Assembly (NCBI RefSeq): GCF_016406145.1
Contig: NZ_CP066306.1
Location: 558,001-622,000 of the forward strand
From: Pseudomonas putida
GTDB taxonomy: Bacteria > Pseudomonadota > Gammaproteobacteria > Pseudomonadales > Pseudomonadaceae
Direction: 5' to 3'
Length of the DNA: 64,000 nucleotides
Positions 8,829 through 17,900 of the stretch are shown here, in pieces; the stretch's first letter is position 1; each line of letters opens with the position of its first letter. The translations under genes were made by a program, and so were the position numbers. A model generated the notes under the pieces. That model was given only the letters and a program-made list of their open reading frames with translations. It made no database searches and was not told where the DNA came from.

Positions 8829-10270
8829 CAGGCGTCCCCTCCGAATACGTCGATCTGGCGGAACACGCAGGCCGGCGCGGCATGGCCTACCCGCACCACT
8901 TGGTTGGGTTCACCCTTGCCGCAGTTGGGCGTGCCCAGTACCTGGAAGGTGCTGCGGTCACCAACCGCCGCAAGGTTGCGCCAGAACTGTGCGGAGATGC
9001 CGCGGTAGTTGGGGTTTTTGACGATGCCTTTCAGCTCGCCACCCTCGATCAGCTGGCCCCACTCGCAACCGAACTGGAATTTGTTGCGCGCATCGTCGAT
9101 GGACCACGAGCGGTTGGTGCGCATCAGGATGCCGTGCTCGATTCCTTGAATCAGTTGTTCAAGGGTTTGATCACCCGGCTCGACATTGAGGTTGGCCATA
9201 CGGTCGATCGGTGCGCGGTTCCAGCCGCAGGCGCGGCTGTTGGCCACGCCATCGAGCCCGGAACGGAACTGCGACAGCGCGCCGCCCAGCGGGCGCAGCA
9301 ACAGACCTTCACGGATCAGGAACTGCTTGCTGGCCTGGCTGCCGTCGTCGTCATGGCTGTAGCTGGCGAGTTCCTCCCCAATGGTCGGGTCGAAGGTCAC
9401 GTTGAGCAGTGGCGAGCCGTATTGCAGGTGACCGAAATCACTGGCTTTGACGAAGCTGGTGCCAGCGTAGTTGCGCTCGTCGCCGAGGATGCGATCCATT
9501 TCCAGTGGGTGGCCGATGGACTCATGGATCTGCAGCATCATCTGGTCTGGCATCAGCAGCAGGTCACGCTGGCCGCTGGGTGTGTTGGCCGCCAGCAGCA
9601 GCTGCAGCGCCTCGTCGGCCACACGCTGAGCAGCACCGACCAGGCCGCAGCGTTCGATGATTTCGAAGCCACCCTGCTGGCCGAAGTTGTCCCGGCCCAG
9701 GCTACGGCTCTGGCTGTCCTGGCCGTCGCTGGCGGTGACGCTCAGCCCCGGGAACAGGAACCGCTGAGCATGGCGCAGTTCGGCACCGGCGGAGTTCAGG
9801 TAGGTCTGCTCGACCAGGCTTTGGCTCAGGCTGGCCTGCCAGTCCACCAGGCGGCTGTCCTTGGGTACGCTGGCCGATTCGGCGGCAAGCAGGCCCAGGC
9901 AGTCGGCGAGGGTGGGCAGTGGGCGGTCGAAATTTGGCGAAATATGGTCGTGGCGCGAGCTGGTCACCGGTTGGTCGCGCAGGTCAAGCAGGCTGTGCCT
10001 GGCGATCTGCCGGGCCATGGCTTCGGCATGCTCCAATGCCCGTTGCAGCCCTTGCTGGGACAGGTCGGCGGTGGCCGCGTAGGCCTCTACGCCATTGACC
10101 CGCACCGTAAGCATGGCGCCCTCGTCCTGGCTGAAGAATGGCGGCTCTGCCACGTTACGGCGTACCGAGAGCGCCTGGTGGGACTGTTTCACATGGCGCA
10201 GCGAAAACAACTCGGCCGTGCTGCGCAGCGTGGCAAAACGCTGGCGCAGCAGGGCGCTGGAATCGAACAT
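8828..10270 (-). CDS. TldD-like metalloprotease subunit
   Basis: 480-aa TldD-family protein with the zinc-binding motif HESIGH at about residue 250, followed by an acidic stretch EMDRILGDE. This is the catalytic subunit type; the neighbouring PmbA-like protein would be its partner. A very strong ribosome binding site, GGAGGTTTTCC, directly precedes the ATG. The gene starts 30 bp after the acyl-CoA dehydrogenase stop, so dehydrogenase, tldD-like and pmbA-like genes may form one transcript. The substrate of this second pair is unknown. Confidence 0.85.
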   Translation of the reverse strand: MFDSSALLRQRFATLRSTAELFSLRHVKQSHQALSVRRNVAEPPFFSQDEGAMLTVRVNGVEAYAATADLSQQGLQRALEHAEAMARQIARHSLLDLRDQPVTSSRHDHISPNFDRPLPTLADCLGLLAAESASVPKDSRLVDWQASLSQSLVEQTYLNSAGAELRHAQRFLFPGLSVTASDGQDSQSRSLGRDNFGQQGGFEIIERCGLVGAAQRVADEALQLLLAANTPSGQRDLLLMPDQMMLQIHESIGHPLEMDRILGDERNYAGTSFVKASDFGHLQYGSPLLNVTFDPTIGEELASYSHDDDGSQASKQFLIREGLLLRPLGGALSQFRSGLDGVANSRACGWNRAPIDRMANLNVEPGDQTLEQLIQGIEHGILMRTNRSWSIDDARNKFQFGCEWGQLIEGGELKGIVKNPNYRGISAQFWRNLAAVGDRSTFQVLGTPNCGKGEPNQVVRVGHAAPACVFRQIDVFGGDA

Positions 10271-10300
10271 GGAAAACCTCCGTGTGCACGGTGGCTCCCC

Positions 10301-12103
10301 CTAGAACCACCCGTCTTGCATGGCCAGGCAGGTATCGTCGCGTGCCTCGAGCAATGCCAGCTCATTATGGCAGCCTGGTACCTCCCAGGTCAGGAAATAA
10401 CGGGCTGCCTGCAATTTGCCCAGGTAGAAGTCGCGGTCTGCGGCATTGCCCTTGCACAGGCCAAGCTCGGCAAATATCGCTTGTTCCAGCCAGCGCCAGC
10501 CGATCACGCAATGGCCAAAGGCCTTGAGGTACAGGGCAGAGTTGGCAAGGGCTCCGGCAGTCTGGCCATGGGCCAGATCACCCAGCAGGCCGAGGGTCAC
10601 GGCTTGCAGGCGAGTGACCAGTTGCTCAAGCGGTTGGCGCAAGGCATCAAGGTTCGGGTGGTGGCTGGCGCGCTCACCGGTGCTTGCGATCAGGCGAATC
10701 AGTTGTTTGAGGCCGGCTCCGTTGTGCTGTACCAGCTTACGGCCCAGCAGGTCGAGTGACTGGATGCCTTCGGTGCCCTCGTGGATCGGGTTCAGACGGT
10801 TGTCGCGGTAGTATTGTTCTACCGGGTATTCGCGGGTGTAACCGTGGCCACCCAGGATCTGGATGGCCAGTTCGTTGGCCTTCAGGCAGAAGGTCGAAGG
10901 CCAGGATTTGACAATCGGCGTCAGCAGATCGAGCAAAGCTTGTGCCTGCTGGCGTGCGCTTTCGCCATCAGCCGTCTGGGTGTCGTCGAACAGGCGCGCT
11001 GCGTACAGGCCCAGGTCGAAGGCGCCTTCCACGTACGCCTTCTGTGCCAGCAGCATGCGTTTCACATCGGTGTGCTCGATGATCGGCACCGCCGGGCTGA
11101 GAGGGTCCTTGCTGTCCGGCAGCCGGCCTTGAGGCCGCTGGCGGGCATACTCCAGCGAATACAGGTAGCCGGCGTAGCCGAGCATCACTGCGCCCATGCC
11201 AACACCGATGCGTGCCTCGTTCATCATCTGGAACATGCAGGCAAGGCCCTGGTGTGGCTGGCCGACGAGGTAGCCGACGCACTGACCGTTGTCGCCGAAG
11301 TTCAGTGCCGTGGAGGTGGTGCCGCGCCAACCCATCTTGTGGAACAGCCCGGCCAGCAGTACGTCGTTGCGCCCGCCACAGCTGCCATCCTGATTGACCA
11401 GATACTTGGGCACGATGAACAGCGAGATGCCTTTCACACCGGGTGGCGCGTCCGGCAGCTTGGCCAGGACCATGTGCACGATGTTTTCCGACAGTTCGTG
11501 GTCACCACCGGAGATGAAGATCTTGTTGCCCTTGATCCGGTAGCTGCCATCCCCGGCGGGTTCGGCACGTGTGCGGATGTCGGCCAGGGACGAACCTGCA
11601 TGCGGCTCTGTCAGCGCCATGGTGCCGAAGAACCGGCCTTCGATCATTGGCTGCAGGAACAGGTGTTTTTGCTCGTCGCTGCCGAAGCTTTCGATCAGGT
11701 TGGCCGCGCCCATGGTCAGGAAGGGGTAGGCCGTGGTACCAGCGTTGGCGGCCTGGAAGTGGGCGAAGCAGGCCTGCGAGACCAGGCTGGGTAGCTGCAT
11801 GCCGCCGACCTCGAAGTCGCGATTGGCGTTGAGGAAGCCGGCCTTGAGGAAGGCATCGACGGCAGGCTTGACCTCGGGGATCAGTTCAGCGCGGCCGTCC
11901 ACGTAGCGCGGCTCGTTTTCGTCGGCCTTGCGGTTGTGCGGGGCGAAGTACTTTTCGGCGATGGTGCGCGCGGTGGTCAGCGCCGCGTCGAAGGTTTCGC
12001 GGCTGTGCTCGGCAAAGCGCGGGCGCTGGGTGAGGGCTTGGGCGTCGAGCACTTCGTAGAGTTCGAAGGCCAGGTTGCGGGGGCTGAGCAGGGTCTCGGG
12101 CAT
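10301..12103 (-). CDS. long-form acyl-CoA dehydrogenase
   Basis: 600-aa FAD-dependent acyl-CoA dehydrogenase of the long (~600 aa) group that includes FadE-like and DmdC-like enzymes, with an extra C-terminal helical domain beyond the ~400-aa core. Seen: the FAD/substrate loop FFGTMALTEPHAGSSLADI, the substrate-binding strand RIKGNKIFISGGDHEL, the arginine-containing QILGGHGYTREYPVEQYYRD, and the catalytic-region HEGTEGIQSLDLLGRK in which the Glu is the expected base. Role: alpha,beta-desaturation of an acyl-CoA in beta-oxidation; chain length unknown. Start at 12103 has AAGGA about eight bases upstream. Confidence 0.88.
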   Translation of the reverse strand: MPETLLSPRNLAFELYEVLDAQALTQRPRFAEHSRETFDAALTTARTIAEKYFAPHNRKADENEPRYVDGRAELIPEVKPAVDAFLKAGFLNANRDFEVGGMQLPSLVSQACFAHFQAANAGTTAYPFLTMGAANLIESFGSDEQKHLFLQPMIEGRFFGTMALTEPHAGSSLADIRTRAEPAGDGSYRIKGNKIFISGGDHELSENIVHMVLAKLPDAPPGVKGISLFIVPKYLVNQDGSCGGRNDVLLAGLFHKMGWRGTTSTALNFGDNGQCVGYLVGQPHQGLACMFQMMNEARIGVGMGAVMLGYAGYLYSLEYARQRPQGRLPDSKDPLSPAVPIIEHTDVKRMLLAQKAYVEGAFDLGLYAARLFDDTQTADGESARQQAQALLDLLTPIVKSWPSTFCLKANELAIQILGGHGYTREYPVEQYYRDNRLNPIHEGTEGIQSLDLLGRKLVQHNGAGLKQLIRLIASTGERASHHPNLDALRQPLEQLVTRLQAVTLGLLGDLAHGQTAGALANSALYLKAFGHCVIGWRWLEQAIFAELGLCKGNAADRDFYLGKLQAARYFLTWEVPGCHNELALLEARDDTCLAMQDGWF

Positions 12104-12492
12104 GGGGGCGGTCCTTGAGCGGGCTTGAGGCGAGTCTAGGATTGGCCGAATAAGACTGGCTACCATGATTGATTGAGATGATGTTCAGTCAAAAATCCTC
12201 GCATTTGGAGCCTCTGATGTTGGTTGACGGGGGAAGGGGCTGGGTTGAGTGAGCGTCAAGGCCACCCGTTCGCAGCAAATCTTGAAGCACGTGTGAGATC
12301 AAAAGGCATTCATCTGTCAGCCTTGGCACCTTTTAAGCTCTGCTATTCCACTGACTGCATGAAAAATTTGAGGCGTCAGAGGCGTGCTTGTAGAAGGCGA
12401 CAGGAATATTCCTACGCGCTGCGCCGAAATCTCCTACGACCGCAGTGATGGAAAATGAGGTAGATATTGATTCTTCACTGTGGAGGAATTCT
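12104..12492. other. intergenic region, dehydrogenase / accessory island boundary
   Basis: 389 bp without a convincing gene. The left part should hold the promoter of the acyl-CoA dehydrogenase (minus strand). Around 12,290 base composition drops toward AT and stays low through the next genes. Short open frames here lack ribosome binding sites and family-like sequence. A TTGGCA (about 12,325) with a weak AT-rich box downstream could be a promoter for the island genes, but this is only a guess. Confidence 0.5.
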
Positions 12493-13059
12493 ATGGACAG
12501 GATTTGTGAGTGGCGCGACGTTTGGAAAGAAGATTTAGAGAGGGTTGAAGACCCTTTTTTTGCTTGTTCGGTAGTTCAGAGGGCTTTGCTGGAAAATACG
12601 ACCCTGCGTGGATTGTGTGACTTCCAGAAAGCATGTGATTTGCCTCTGGGGCGTCCTTTGCTGCAGGATGATATCTGGCGAGCTTTGAAGCTGGTGGAAG
12701 ACGGCAGGTGGTTCCTTATTCGGGAGCAGCCAATTTCTCCAATTGATGTGTCGCGTTACCCTCGTTTGAGATGGGCGGAATCAAAGCTGGATTTACTGCT
12801 GTCTGAGAGTAAATACCCAGAAGCTGATGGCCCTGGCAAGTGGAAAACATTTAGTATTGATACAGATTTATTGTGGTCTGGGGTGGCGTTGGCCGCAAAC
12901 TTTTTAACATCCCGAGGTGACGAGGGACGTCTTTTTTCGAGCGAGGGGAAAGACTATGGTGCCATTAGGCGAAAAGGAGCGGAGCTTCGCCAGACTATCG
13001 GCTACACATCGATATGGGGATGTACGACGGATAACGCAAAACTATGTACAGGCAGATGA
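12493..13059 (+). CDS. unrecognised island protein, C-terminus uncertain
   Basis: 188-aa protein that I do not recognise. It is acidic and rich in Trp, Leu and Asp, with no signal peptide and no clear membrane segment. The ATG at 12493 has a near-ideal ribosome binding site (GGAGG at 12482-12486), better than the upstream frame start at 12445. Codon use is much more AT-rich than in flanking genes (for example TTT TTT GCT TGT), which suggests transfer. The last ~35 residues look unlike the rest and overlap an alternative frame that reads naturally to 13144, so the gene may be frameshifted near 12950. Position just upstream of a small membrane protein would fit a toxin-fragment/immunity arrangement, but nothing proves it. 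Confidence 0.6.
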   Translation: MDRICEWRDVWKEDLERVEDPFFACSVVQRALLENTTLRGLCDFQKACDLPLGRPLLQDDIWRALKLVEDGRWFLIREQPISPIDVSRYPRLRWAESKLDLLLSESKYPEADGPGKWKTFSIDTDLLWSGVALAANFLTSRGDEGRLFSSEGKDYGAIRRKGAELRQTIGYTSIWGCTTDNAKLCTGR

Positions 13060-13144
13060 TGCCTGGGCGATCACGGGGGAGTCCTGGCACTGGCGTCCTG
13101 TGGTACCTGACGAGGAGTATGAATATAGAATAGGGGCCTATTGA
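12956..13144 (+). CDS. small unrecognised protein or frameshifted C-terminus
   Basis: 62 codons in the second frame, from an ATG with GAGGGG a short distance upstream. The peptide (starting MVPLGEKERSF, ending YEYRIGAY) is balanced in composition, with motifs such as GESWHWRP. It overlaps the end of the preceding gene, and its stop overlaps the next start by one base (TGATG at 13142-13146), which argues that this frame is really translated. Either it is a separate small gene or it is the true C-terminus of the 12493 gene after a frameshift. No family recognised. Confidence 0.5.
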   Translation: MVPLGEKERSFARLSATHRYGDVRRITQNYVQADDAWAITGESWHWRPVVPDEEYEYRIGAY

Positions 13145-13593
13145 TGGTGTCAACTACCAATAAGCAGCGAGCTCTATATTTGCTTTGGGCAAGTATGGAT
13201 GCGTTTTATATTATTTTGTACATCTTGCGTAATATCGCCCGAGGCGCAATACCTTTTTTGTCGGATTTGAATAGTGGTCTTGACGTAGTGCGGAGTTGGG
13301 GTGGTTCAGGCATTGTGATCTGGGCCGGGCTGTTTTTACAGTTTTCAGTTATTGTTACATGCGTGGGTTTTTTCAGGTGTAAAAAAATCGTGGTATTTTT
13401 GGCGCTGGTGCAGATGCCATTCAGATTTTTTTTCATCGTTCCGTCAGTTTCGGTGGTTTTGCTCTTGCCTATGGTCGTTGCTGGCATCAATAACTGGATA
13501 TGGGTTGGGTTGTTGCTTGCTTCAGAAGCGTTTAAGGGGTGGAGTATCTGGTGGCTTTGGCGTAACTCTGGGGCGCGCATGGTGGAAAGATAG
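13144..13593 (+). CDS. four-helix membrane protein, unknown function
   Basis: 149-aa hydrophobic protein with four likely transmembrane helices (about residues 8-28, 50-75, 79-110 and 114-140) and short charged loops; the C-terminus is basic. The ATG at 13144 overlaps the preceding stop codon, so translation is probably coupled. AT-rich codon use matches the two genes before it. Small multi-helix proteins placed right after a toxin-like reading frame are often immunity proteins against membrane-acting toxins, but no toxin body is present here, so this role is only a possibility. Confidence 0.6.
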   Translation: MVSTTNKQRALYLLWASMDAFYIILYILRNIARGAIPFLSDLNSGLDVVRSWGGSGIVIWAGLFLQFSVIVTCVGFFRCKKIVVFLALVQMPFRFFFIVPSVSVVLLLPMVVAGINNWIWVGLLLASEAFKGWSIWWLWRNSGARMVER

Positions 13594-14149
13594 CGTGGCA
13601 ACTGCTCGGCCATGGTTGCCCGCTTTGTGGTTTGACAGTATTTCCCTGTTGGCGCGGCTGCCGCCCCGCATTCCTTCGCTCATGCGACAAGGCTGACAAC
13701 CATGGCCTCACAGGCATGGCCACGTTGCAACAAATGTGAGCAGCCTTGTGCTGCGCAGCGCCGCGCGGGCGGCGCTCGGCCTCACAGGCGCTGAAAAGGG
13801 TGAGGCGCGAACACCTGCCAGTCTCACCGCATTCCGGCCAGTTTCGGCAGATCATTTTAGGTTTTCACCTATTCCATGTAGTCCATTTCCCAAACATACT
13901 CCCAACCCCCTCCAAGCCATTGCGGTGCTCTGGGTAGGGCCCTAGTCTCGGGTGGTCGCTGCCGAATCAGTGACCGGCTTTGACAGGCCGCTTAGGTCAA
14001 ACCGAATCGCTTTGCCTTTATGGCAGCTGTGCATGGGGCACTTCGTGTGCGCCGGGTTTTGGTTTGCCTACCGGTCTGTCAACCCATGTACAGCTGCCAC
14101 CCTCTTGTTTGACAGCAGGTGTGTAGTGGCCTTTATCACTAGGTGAACC
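13594..14149. other. 556-bp non-coding stretch with REP core and structured segment
   Basis: No convincing gene. It holds a hairpin core, AGCGCCGC-GCGG-GCGGCGCT at 13757-13776, identical to the centre of the palindrome at 14867-14916. In its second half it holds a set of inverted repeats (13979-14098) just upstream of the DUF6124-like pseudogene. Small open frames here look random. Confidence 0.55.
13979..14098 (+). promoter_or_regulatory. putative structured leader RNA upstream of the DUF6124-like gene
   Basis: Direct inspection shows a long stem, GGCAGCTGTGCATGGG at 14022-14037 against CCCATGTACAGCTGCC at 14083-14098 (one mismatch). Two smaller hairpins lie inside its loop: GCAC-TTCGT-GTGC (14038-14050) and CCGG...CCGG (14052-14055 with 14071-14074). 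That makes a three-way-junction shape. A further hairpin TTTGAC/GTCAAA (13979-13984 with 13996-14001) precedes it. The structure ends 51 bp before the DUF6124-like start. It could be a structured leader, an sRNA, or the folded mark of a mobile repeat; no known riboswitch class is recognised. Confidence 0.4.
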
Positions 14150-14393
14150 ATGATGCTGAAGATAGTCCCCGATCCACCCTAACGCCCATTCCCTTGAAGA
14201 CACCCTGATCCAGGCCACGGATCACGCGCTGTGTGCCGCAACCGTGGTGCACCACGCCATGCAGCTGCAGCCCAGGTCGCCGGCTTCGATCCTGATGATG
14301 ACCACGATGCATGAACTGGAGGCGCTGCGGGCTTTGCTTGAGTCTGCATTGGTTCAGGTGCAGATGCCCGCTGAGGCCAGACCTGTGCATTGA
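14150..14393 (+). pseudogene. DUF6124/DUF3077-like small protein gene, frameshifted
   Basis: Frame 2 opens with MMLKIVPDPP and stops at TAA (14180-14182). In the next frame the sequence continues as NAHSLEDTLIQATDHALCAA and ends with a TGA at 14391-14393 after an ALLESALVQVQ segment. Removing one C from the CCC at 14177-14179 joins both parts into an 80-aa protein of the kind common in P. putida genomes (DUF6124/DUF3077-like, often starting MxKIVPDPP). So this is one gene broken by a single-base insertion, or a sequencing error. The function of the family is unknown. Confidence 0.7.
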
Positions 14394-14413
14394 GGCTGCG
14401 TAATGTGTTGCCT

Positions 14414-14517
14414 GGGCTGGCCTCTTCGCGGGTAAACCCGCTCCCACAGGTACTGTGCAAGCCTTGGGGCTTGTGATGAACCTGTGGGAGCGGGTTCACC
14501 CGCGAAAGGGCCAGGCC
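14414..14517. repeat. inverted REP pair
   Basis: Arm 1 (about 14414-14452, CTTCGCGGGTAAACCCGCTC) and arm 2 (14480-14517, GAGCGGGTTCACCCGCGAA) are inverted copies, each with its own internal palindrome around CGGGT/ACCCG. It is a classic putida REP doublet, placed between the two DUF3077-type genes. Confidence 0.85.
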
Positions 14518-14548
14518 AGGCAGTCGAGAATTATCAGGGGATTGAACA

Positions 14549-14812
14549 ATGACAACAGAAGACACCCAGTTCACCGTCGGCAAGACCACCTTCTACCAGG
14601 GCGAGAATGGCACACATCCACTGTTTCGCATCGAGCCGGGTATCCCGTGCCGGGATGCCCGAGAGCAGTCTTCGGAGTTGATGGGCTATGTGCGCGAACT
14701 GACCATTACCGGGTTGATGGATGAGAAACCGATGATGCTCTGGGCTGCGCATTATTTGAGTGCGATGGCCAAGGCACTGATGGATGATGCTGAGTTGGGG
14801 ATGAAGCAGTGA
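14549..14812 (+). CDS. DUF3077 domain protein
   Basis: 87-aa small cytoplasmic protein of the DUF3077 family, found in many copies in P. putida genomes. The family pattern is visible: an N-terminal TTFYQG...HPLFRIEPGIPCRDAREQSS segment, then two helices ending AAHYLSAMAKALMDDAE. AGGGG lies about nine bases before the ATG. No function is known. It follows the broken DUF6124-like gene, from which it is separated by a REP doublet; the two may be distant paralogues. Confidence 0.8.
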   Translation: MTTEDTQFTVGKTTFYQGENGTHPLFRIEPGIPCRDAREQSSELMGYVRELTITGLMDEKPMMLWAAHYLSAMAKALMDDAELGMKQ

Positions 14813-14866
14813 GGGCCTGGCTTCAGGCTGCATGAAGGCCCCAATGTATTCGCCGCAGCAGTTTCA

Positions 14867-14916
14867 GCGCCTGTGAGATCGAGCGCCGCGCGGGCGGCGC
14901 TCGATCTCACAGGCGC
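14867..14916. repeat. 50-bp perfect palindrome (REP-type)
   Basis: GCGCCTGTGAGATCGAGCGC and its complement flank a GC-rich core; arms of about 23 bp are perfectly inverted. The core hairpin is identical to that at 13757-13776. It lies between the DUF3077 gene and the putA terminator. Confidence 0.8.
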
Positions 14917-14941
14917 CAAACATCTCAAGATATGCGCCCAT

Positions 14942-14972
14942 AAAAAAGGAGAGCCGAAGCTCCCCTTTTTTA
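14942..14972 (-). terminator. rho-independent terminator of putA
   Basis: An A-run and T-run flank the stem AAAAAGG-A-GAGC / GCTC-C-CCTTTTT with a CGAA loop (one A-C mismatch). It lies 10 bp past the putA stop codon and could also stop transcripts from the left, so it is probably bidirectional. Confidence 0.85.
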
Positions 14973-14982
14973 TCAACAGCAA

Positions 14983-17900
14983 TCAGCCAATGGTCATCAA
15001 GCTGGCATTCCCCCCCGCCGCCGCGGTGTTCACACTCACCGCCCGCTCAATCACCAGCCGCTCCAGCGCAATCTGGTGATCCCCGCTGGACAGCCCGTGC
15101 ACACCGACGATCGCACCAGCACGCTTGGCCACCTGCTGGCACACGCTGCGCAGCTGGTCCGAATCGCCATGGTGAATCACGGCGTCGAACGCCACTTCAT
15201 CCTTGTTCCAGTCCGCCACCAGCTTGACCTTGGCCTGCAGCTCACGCGGCAGGCGGGCACGCAGGGCTTTGCCAGGCTCGCTGTCTGCCCACACCGCCGA
15301 GCTGCCGACGGCCAGTACTGCGGCCAACTGCGCCAGCAGGTCAGCCTCGTTGTCGGCCAGGCACAGCACGTGCTCGCGTGGCAGGATGGTGTAGCTGTTG
15401 CGCTCGCCGGTCGGGCCTGGCAGCAGGCGGGCGATGCCGCTCTGCGACTGGCTGGCGAACTGGTCGCACAGCGCAGCCAAGTCGGCCAGCTGGTTGCTCT
15501 GGGCCCAGGCCTTCAGGCCGTGCAGCGGCTTGACCAGCTGTTCGTGCAGGGTGCGGTCCGGTTTGCCTTCGCCATCCTGCTGCTGGAAGTGACGGCCAAT
15601 GGCGTCTGCCGGGCGGGTCGACAGCAGGCGGTACAGGTACAGCGGGCCACCCGCTTTCGGGCCGGTACCGGACAGGCCTTCACCACCGAACGGCTGCACG
15701 CCCACCACCGCACCAACGATGTTGCGGTTGACGTACATGTTGCCGGCGTTGGCGTTCTCCACCACCTTGGCGATGGTCTCGTCGATGCGGGTATGCACGC
15801 CGAGGGTCAGGCCATAGCCGGAGTTGTTGATCTGCTCGATCAACTGGTCGAGGTTGCGGCGGTTGTAACGCACCACGTGCAGTACCGGGCCGAAGATCTC
15901 GCGCTTGAGCTCATCGAAGCTCTCCAGCTCGATCAGGGTCGGCATCACGAAGGTGCCACGCTTGGTTTCAGCAGCATCGGCGATGGCGACCTGATAAACA
16001 GGGCGGCCTTTTTCGCGCATGCCCTGGATGTGCTTCTCGATACCGGCCTTGGCTTCGGCATCGATTACCGGGCCAATGTCCACGGCCAGGCGGTCAGGGT
16101 TGCCCAGGCGACTTTCGGCCATGGCACCTTTGAGCATCTCGATCACGCGGTCAGCCGAGTCTTCCTGCAGGCACAGCACGCGCAGGGCCGAGCAGCGCTG
16201 GCCAGCACTGTCGAAGGCCGAGGACACCACGTCGATCACCACCTGCTCGGTCAGCGCCGAGGAATCGACGATCATCGCGTTCTGGCCACCGGTTTCGGCG
16301 ATCAGCGGGATCGGACGGCCCTGGTTGTCCAGGCGCCCGGCGACGTTGCGTTGCAGCAGGCGCGCCACTTCGGTGGAACCGGTGAACATCACGCCCTTGA
16401 CGCGTTCGTCGCCGACCAGGCCGGCACCAACGGTTTCGCCGCGCCCTGGCAGCAGTTGCAGCACGCCTTCCGGAATGCCGGCTTCGAGCAGCAGGCGCAC
16501 AGCCTGGGCTGCGATCATCGGGGTCTGTTCGGCGGGTTTGGCCAGCACAGGGTTACCGGCAGCCAAGGCTGCGGCTACCTGGCCGGTGAAGATGGCCAGC
16601 GGGAAGTTCCACGGGCTGATGCACACCACCGGGCCCAATGGGCGGTGGGCGTCATTGCTGAAATCGTTGCGCGCCTGCACGGCGTAGTAGCGCAGGAAGT
16701 CAACGGCCTCGCGCACTTCGGCAATGGCGTTGGCGAAGGTTTTGCCGGCCTCGCGGATGAGCAGGCCCATCAGCGGCTGGATCTCGGCTTCCATCAGGTC
16801 AGCGGTGCGCTCCAGGATCGCTGCGCGCTCAGCGGGTGGAGTGGCCTGCCAGATCGGTGCGGCATTGAGCGCGCACTGGATGGCGTTGTCGACGTCGGCA
16901 ACGGTGGCTTCCTGCACGTGGCCGACCACGTCGCGATGATCTGCCGGGTTCAGTACCGCTGTGGCAGCGCTTTCGCTGGCGGCGCAGGCCAGCAATGGGG
17001 TGGCTTTCCAGTCATTGTGGGCTGTGGCCAGCATGGCGCAGGACAACGACGCCAGGCGGTGTTCGTTGGCCATGTCGATACCGGCCGAGTTGGCCCGCTC
17101 ACTGCCATACAGGTCACGCGGTAACGGGATGCGCGGGTGCGGCAGGCCGATGCTGCCTTCCTGGGTGGCCATGCGCTCGATACTGGCGACCGGGTCGGCG
17201 ACCAGTTCCTGGATGGAGATCGAGTGGTCGGCGATACGGTTGACGAACGAGGTGTTCGCGCCGTTTTCCAGCAGGCGGCGCACCAGGTAGGCCAGCAGGG
17301 TTTCGTGGGTGCCGACCGGCGCGTAGACGCGGCACGGGCGGTTAAGCTTGCCTTCCGAGACTTTGCCTACAACCTGCTCGTACAGCGGTTCGCCCATGCC
17401 GTGCAGGCACTGGAACTCGTACTGCCCCGGGTAATAGTTCTGGCCGGCGATGTGGTAGATGGCCGACAGGGTGTGGGCGTTGTGGGTGGCGAACTGCGGG
17501 TAGATGGCTTCCGGTACCGCCAGCAACTTGCGGGCGCAAGCGACGTAGGAAACGTCGGTGTACACCTTGCGGGTGTAGACCGGGTAGCCTTCCAGACCCT
17601 CAACCTGAGCGCGCTTGATTTCGCTGTCCCAGTAGGCGCCTTTCACCAGGCGGATCATCAGGCGGTGACGGCTGCGTTTGGCCAGGTCGATGACGTAGTC
17701 GATCACATATGGGCAGCGCTTCTGGTAAGCCTGGATGACAAAGCCGATGCCGTTCCAGCCGGCCAGTGATGGCTCGAAGCACAGGCGCTCGAGCAGGTCG
17801 AGCGACAGCTCCAGGCGGTCGGCCTCTTCAGCGTCGATGTTCAGGCCGATGTCATACTGCTTGGCCAGCAGGGTCAGCGACAGCAGGCGCGGGTACAACT

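Noticed and set aside
12224..12448. 74-aa frame before the accessory island
   Set aside because: No ribosome binding site, Arg-rich random-looking sequence, and composition changes midway.
14414..14517. Repeats as a CRISPR array
   Set aside because: Only two inverted arms are present with no regular spacers; the sequence is a REP pair.
7371..17124. Long open frames opposite known genes (for example on the plus strand at 7371-9008, 8813-10759 and 15076-17124)
   Set aside because: They run antisense through well-supported genes, have no ribosome binding sites or family likeness, and arise from GC-rich third codon positions.
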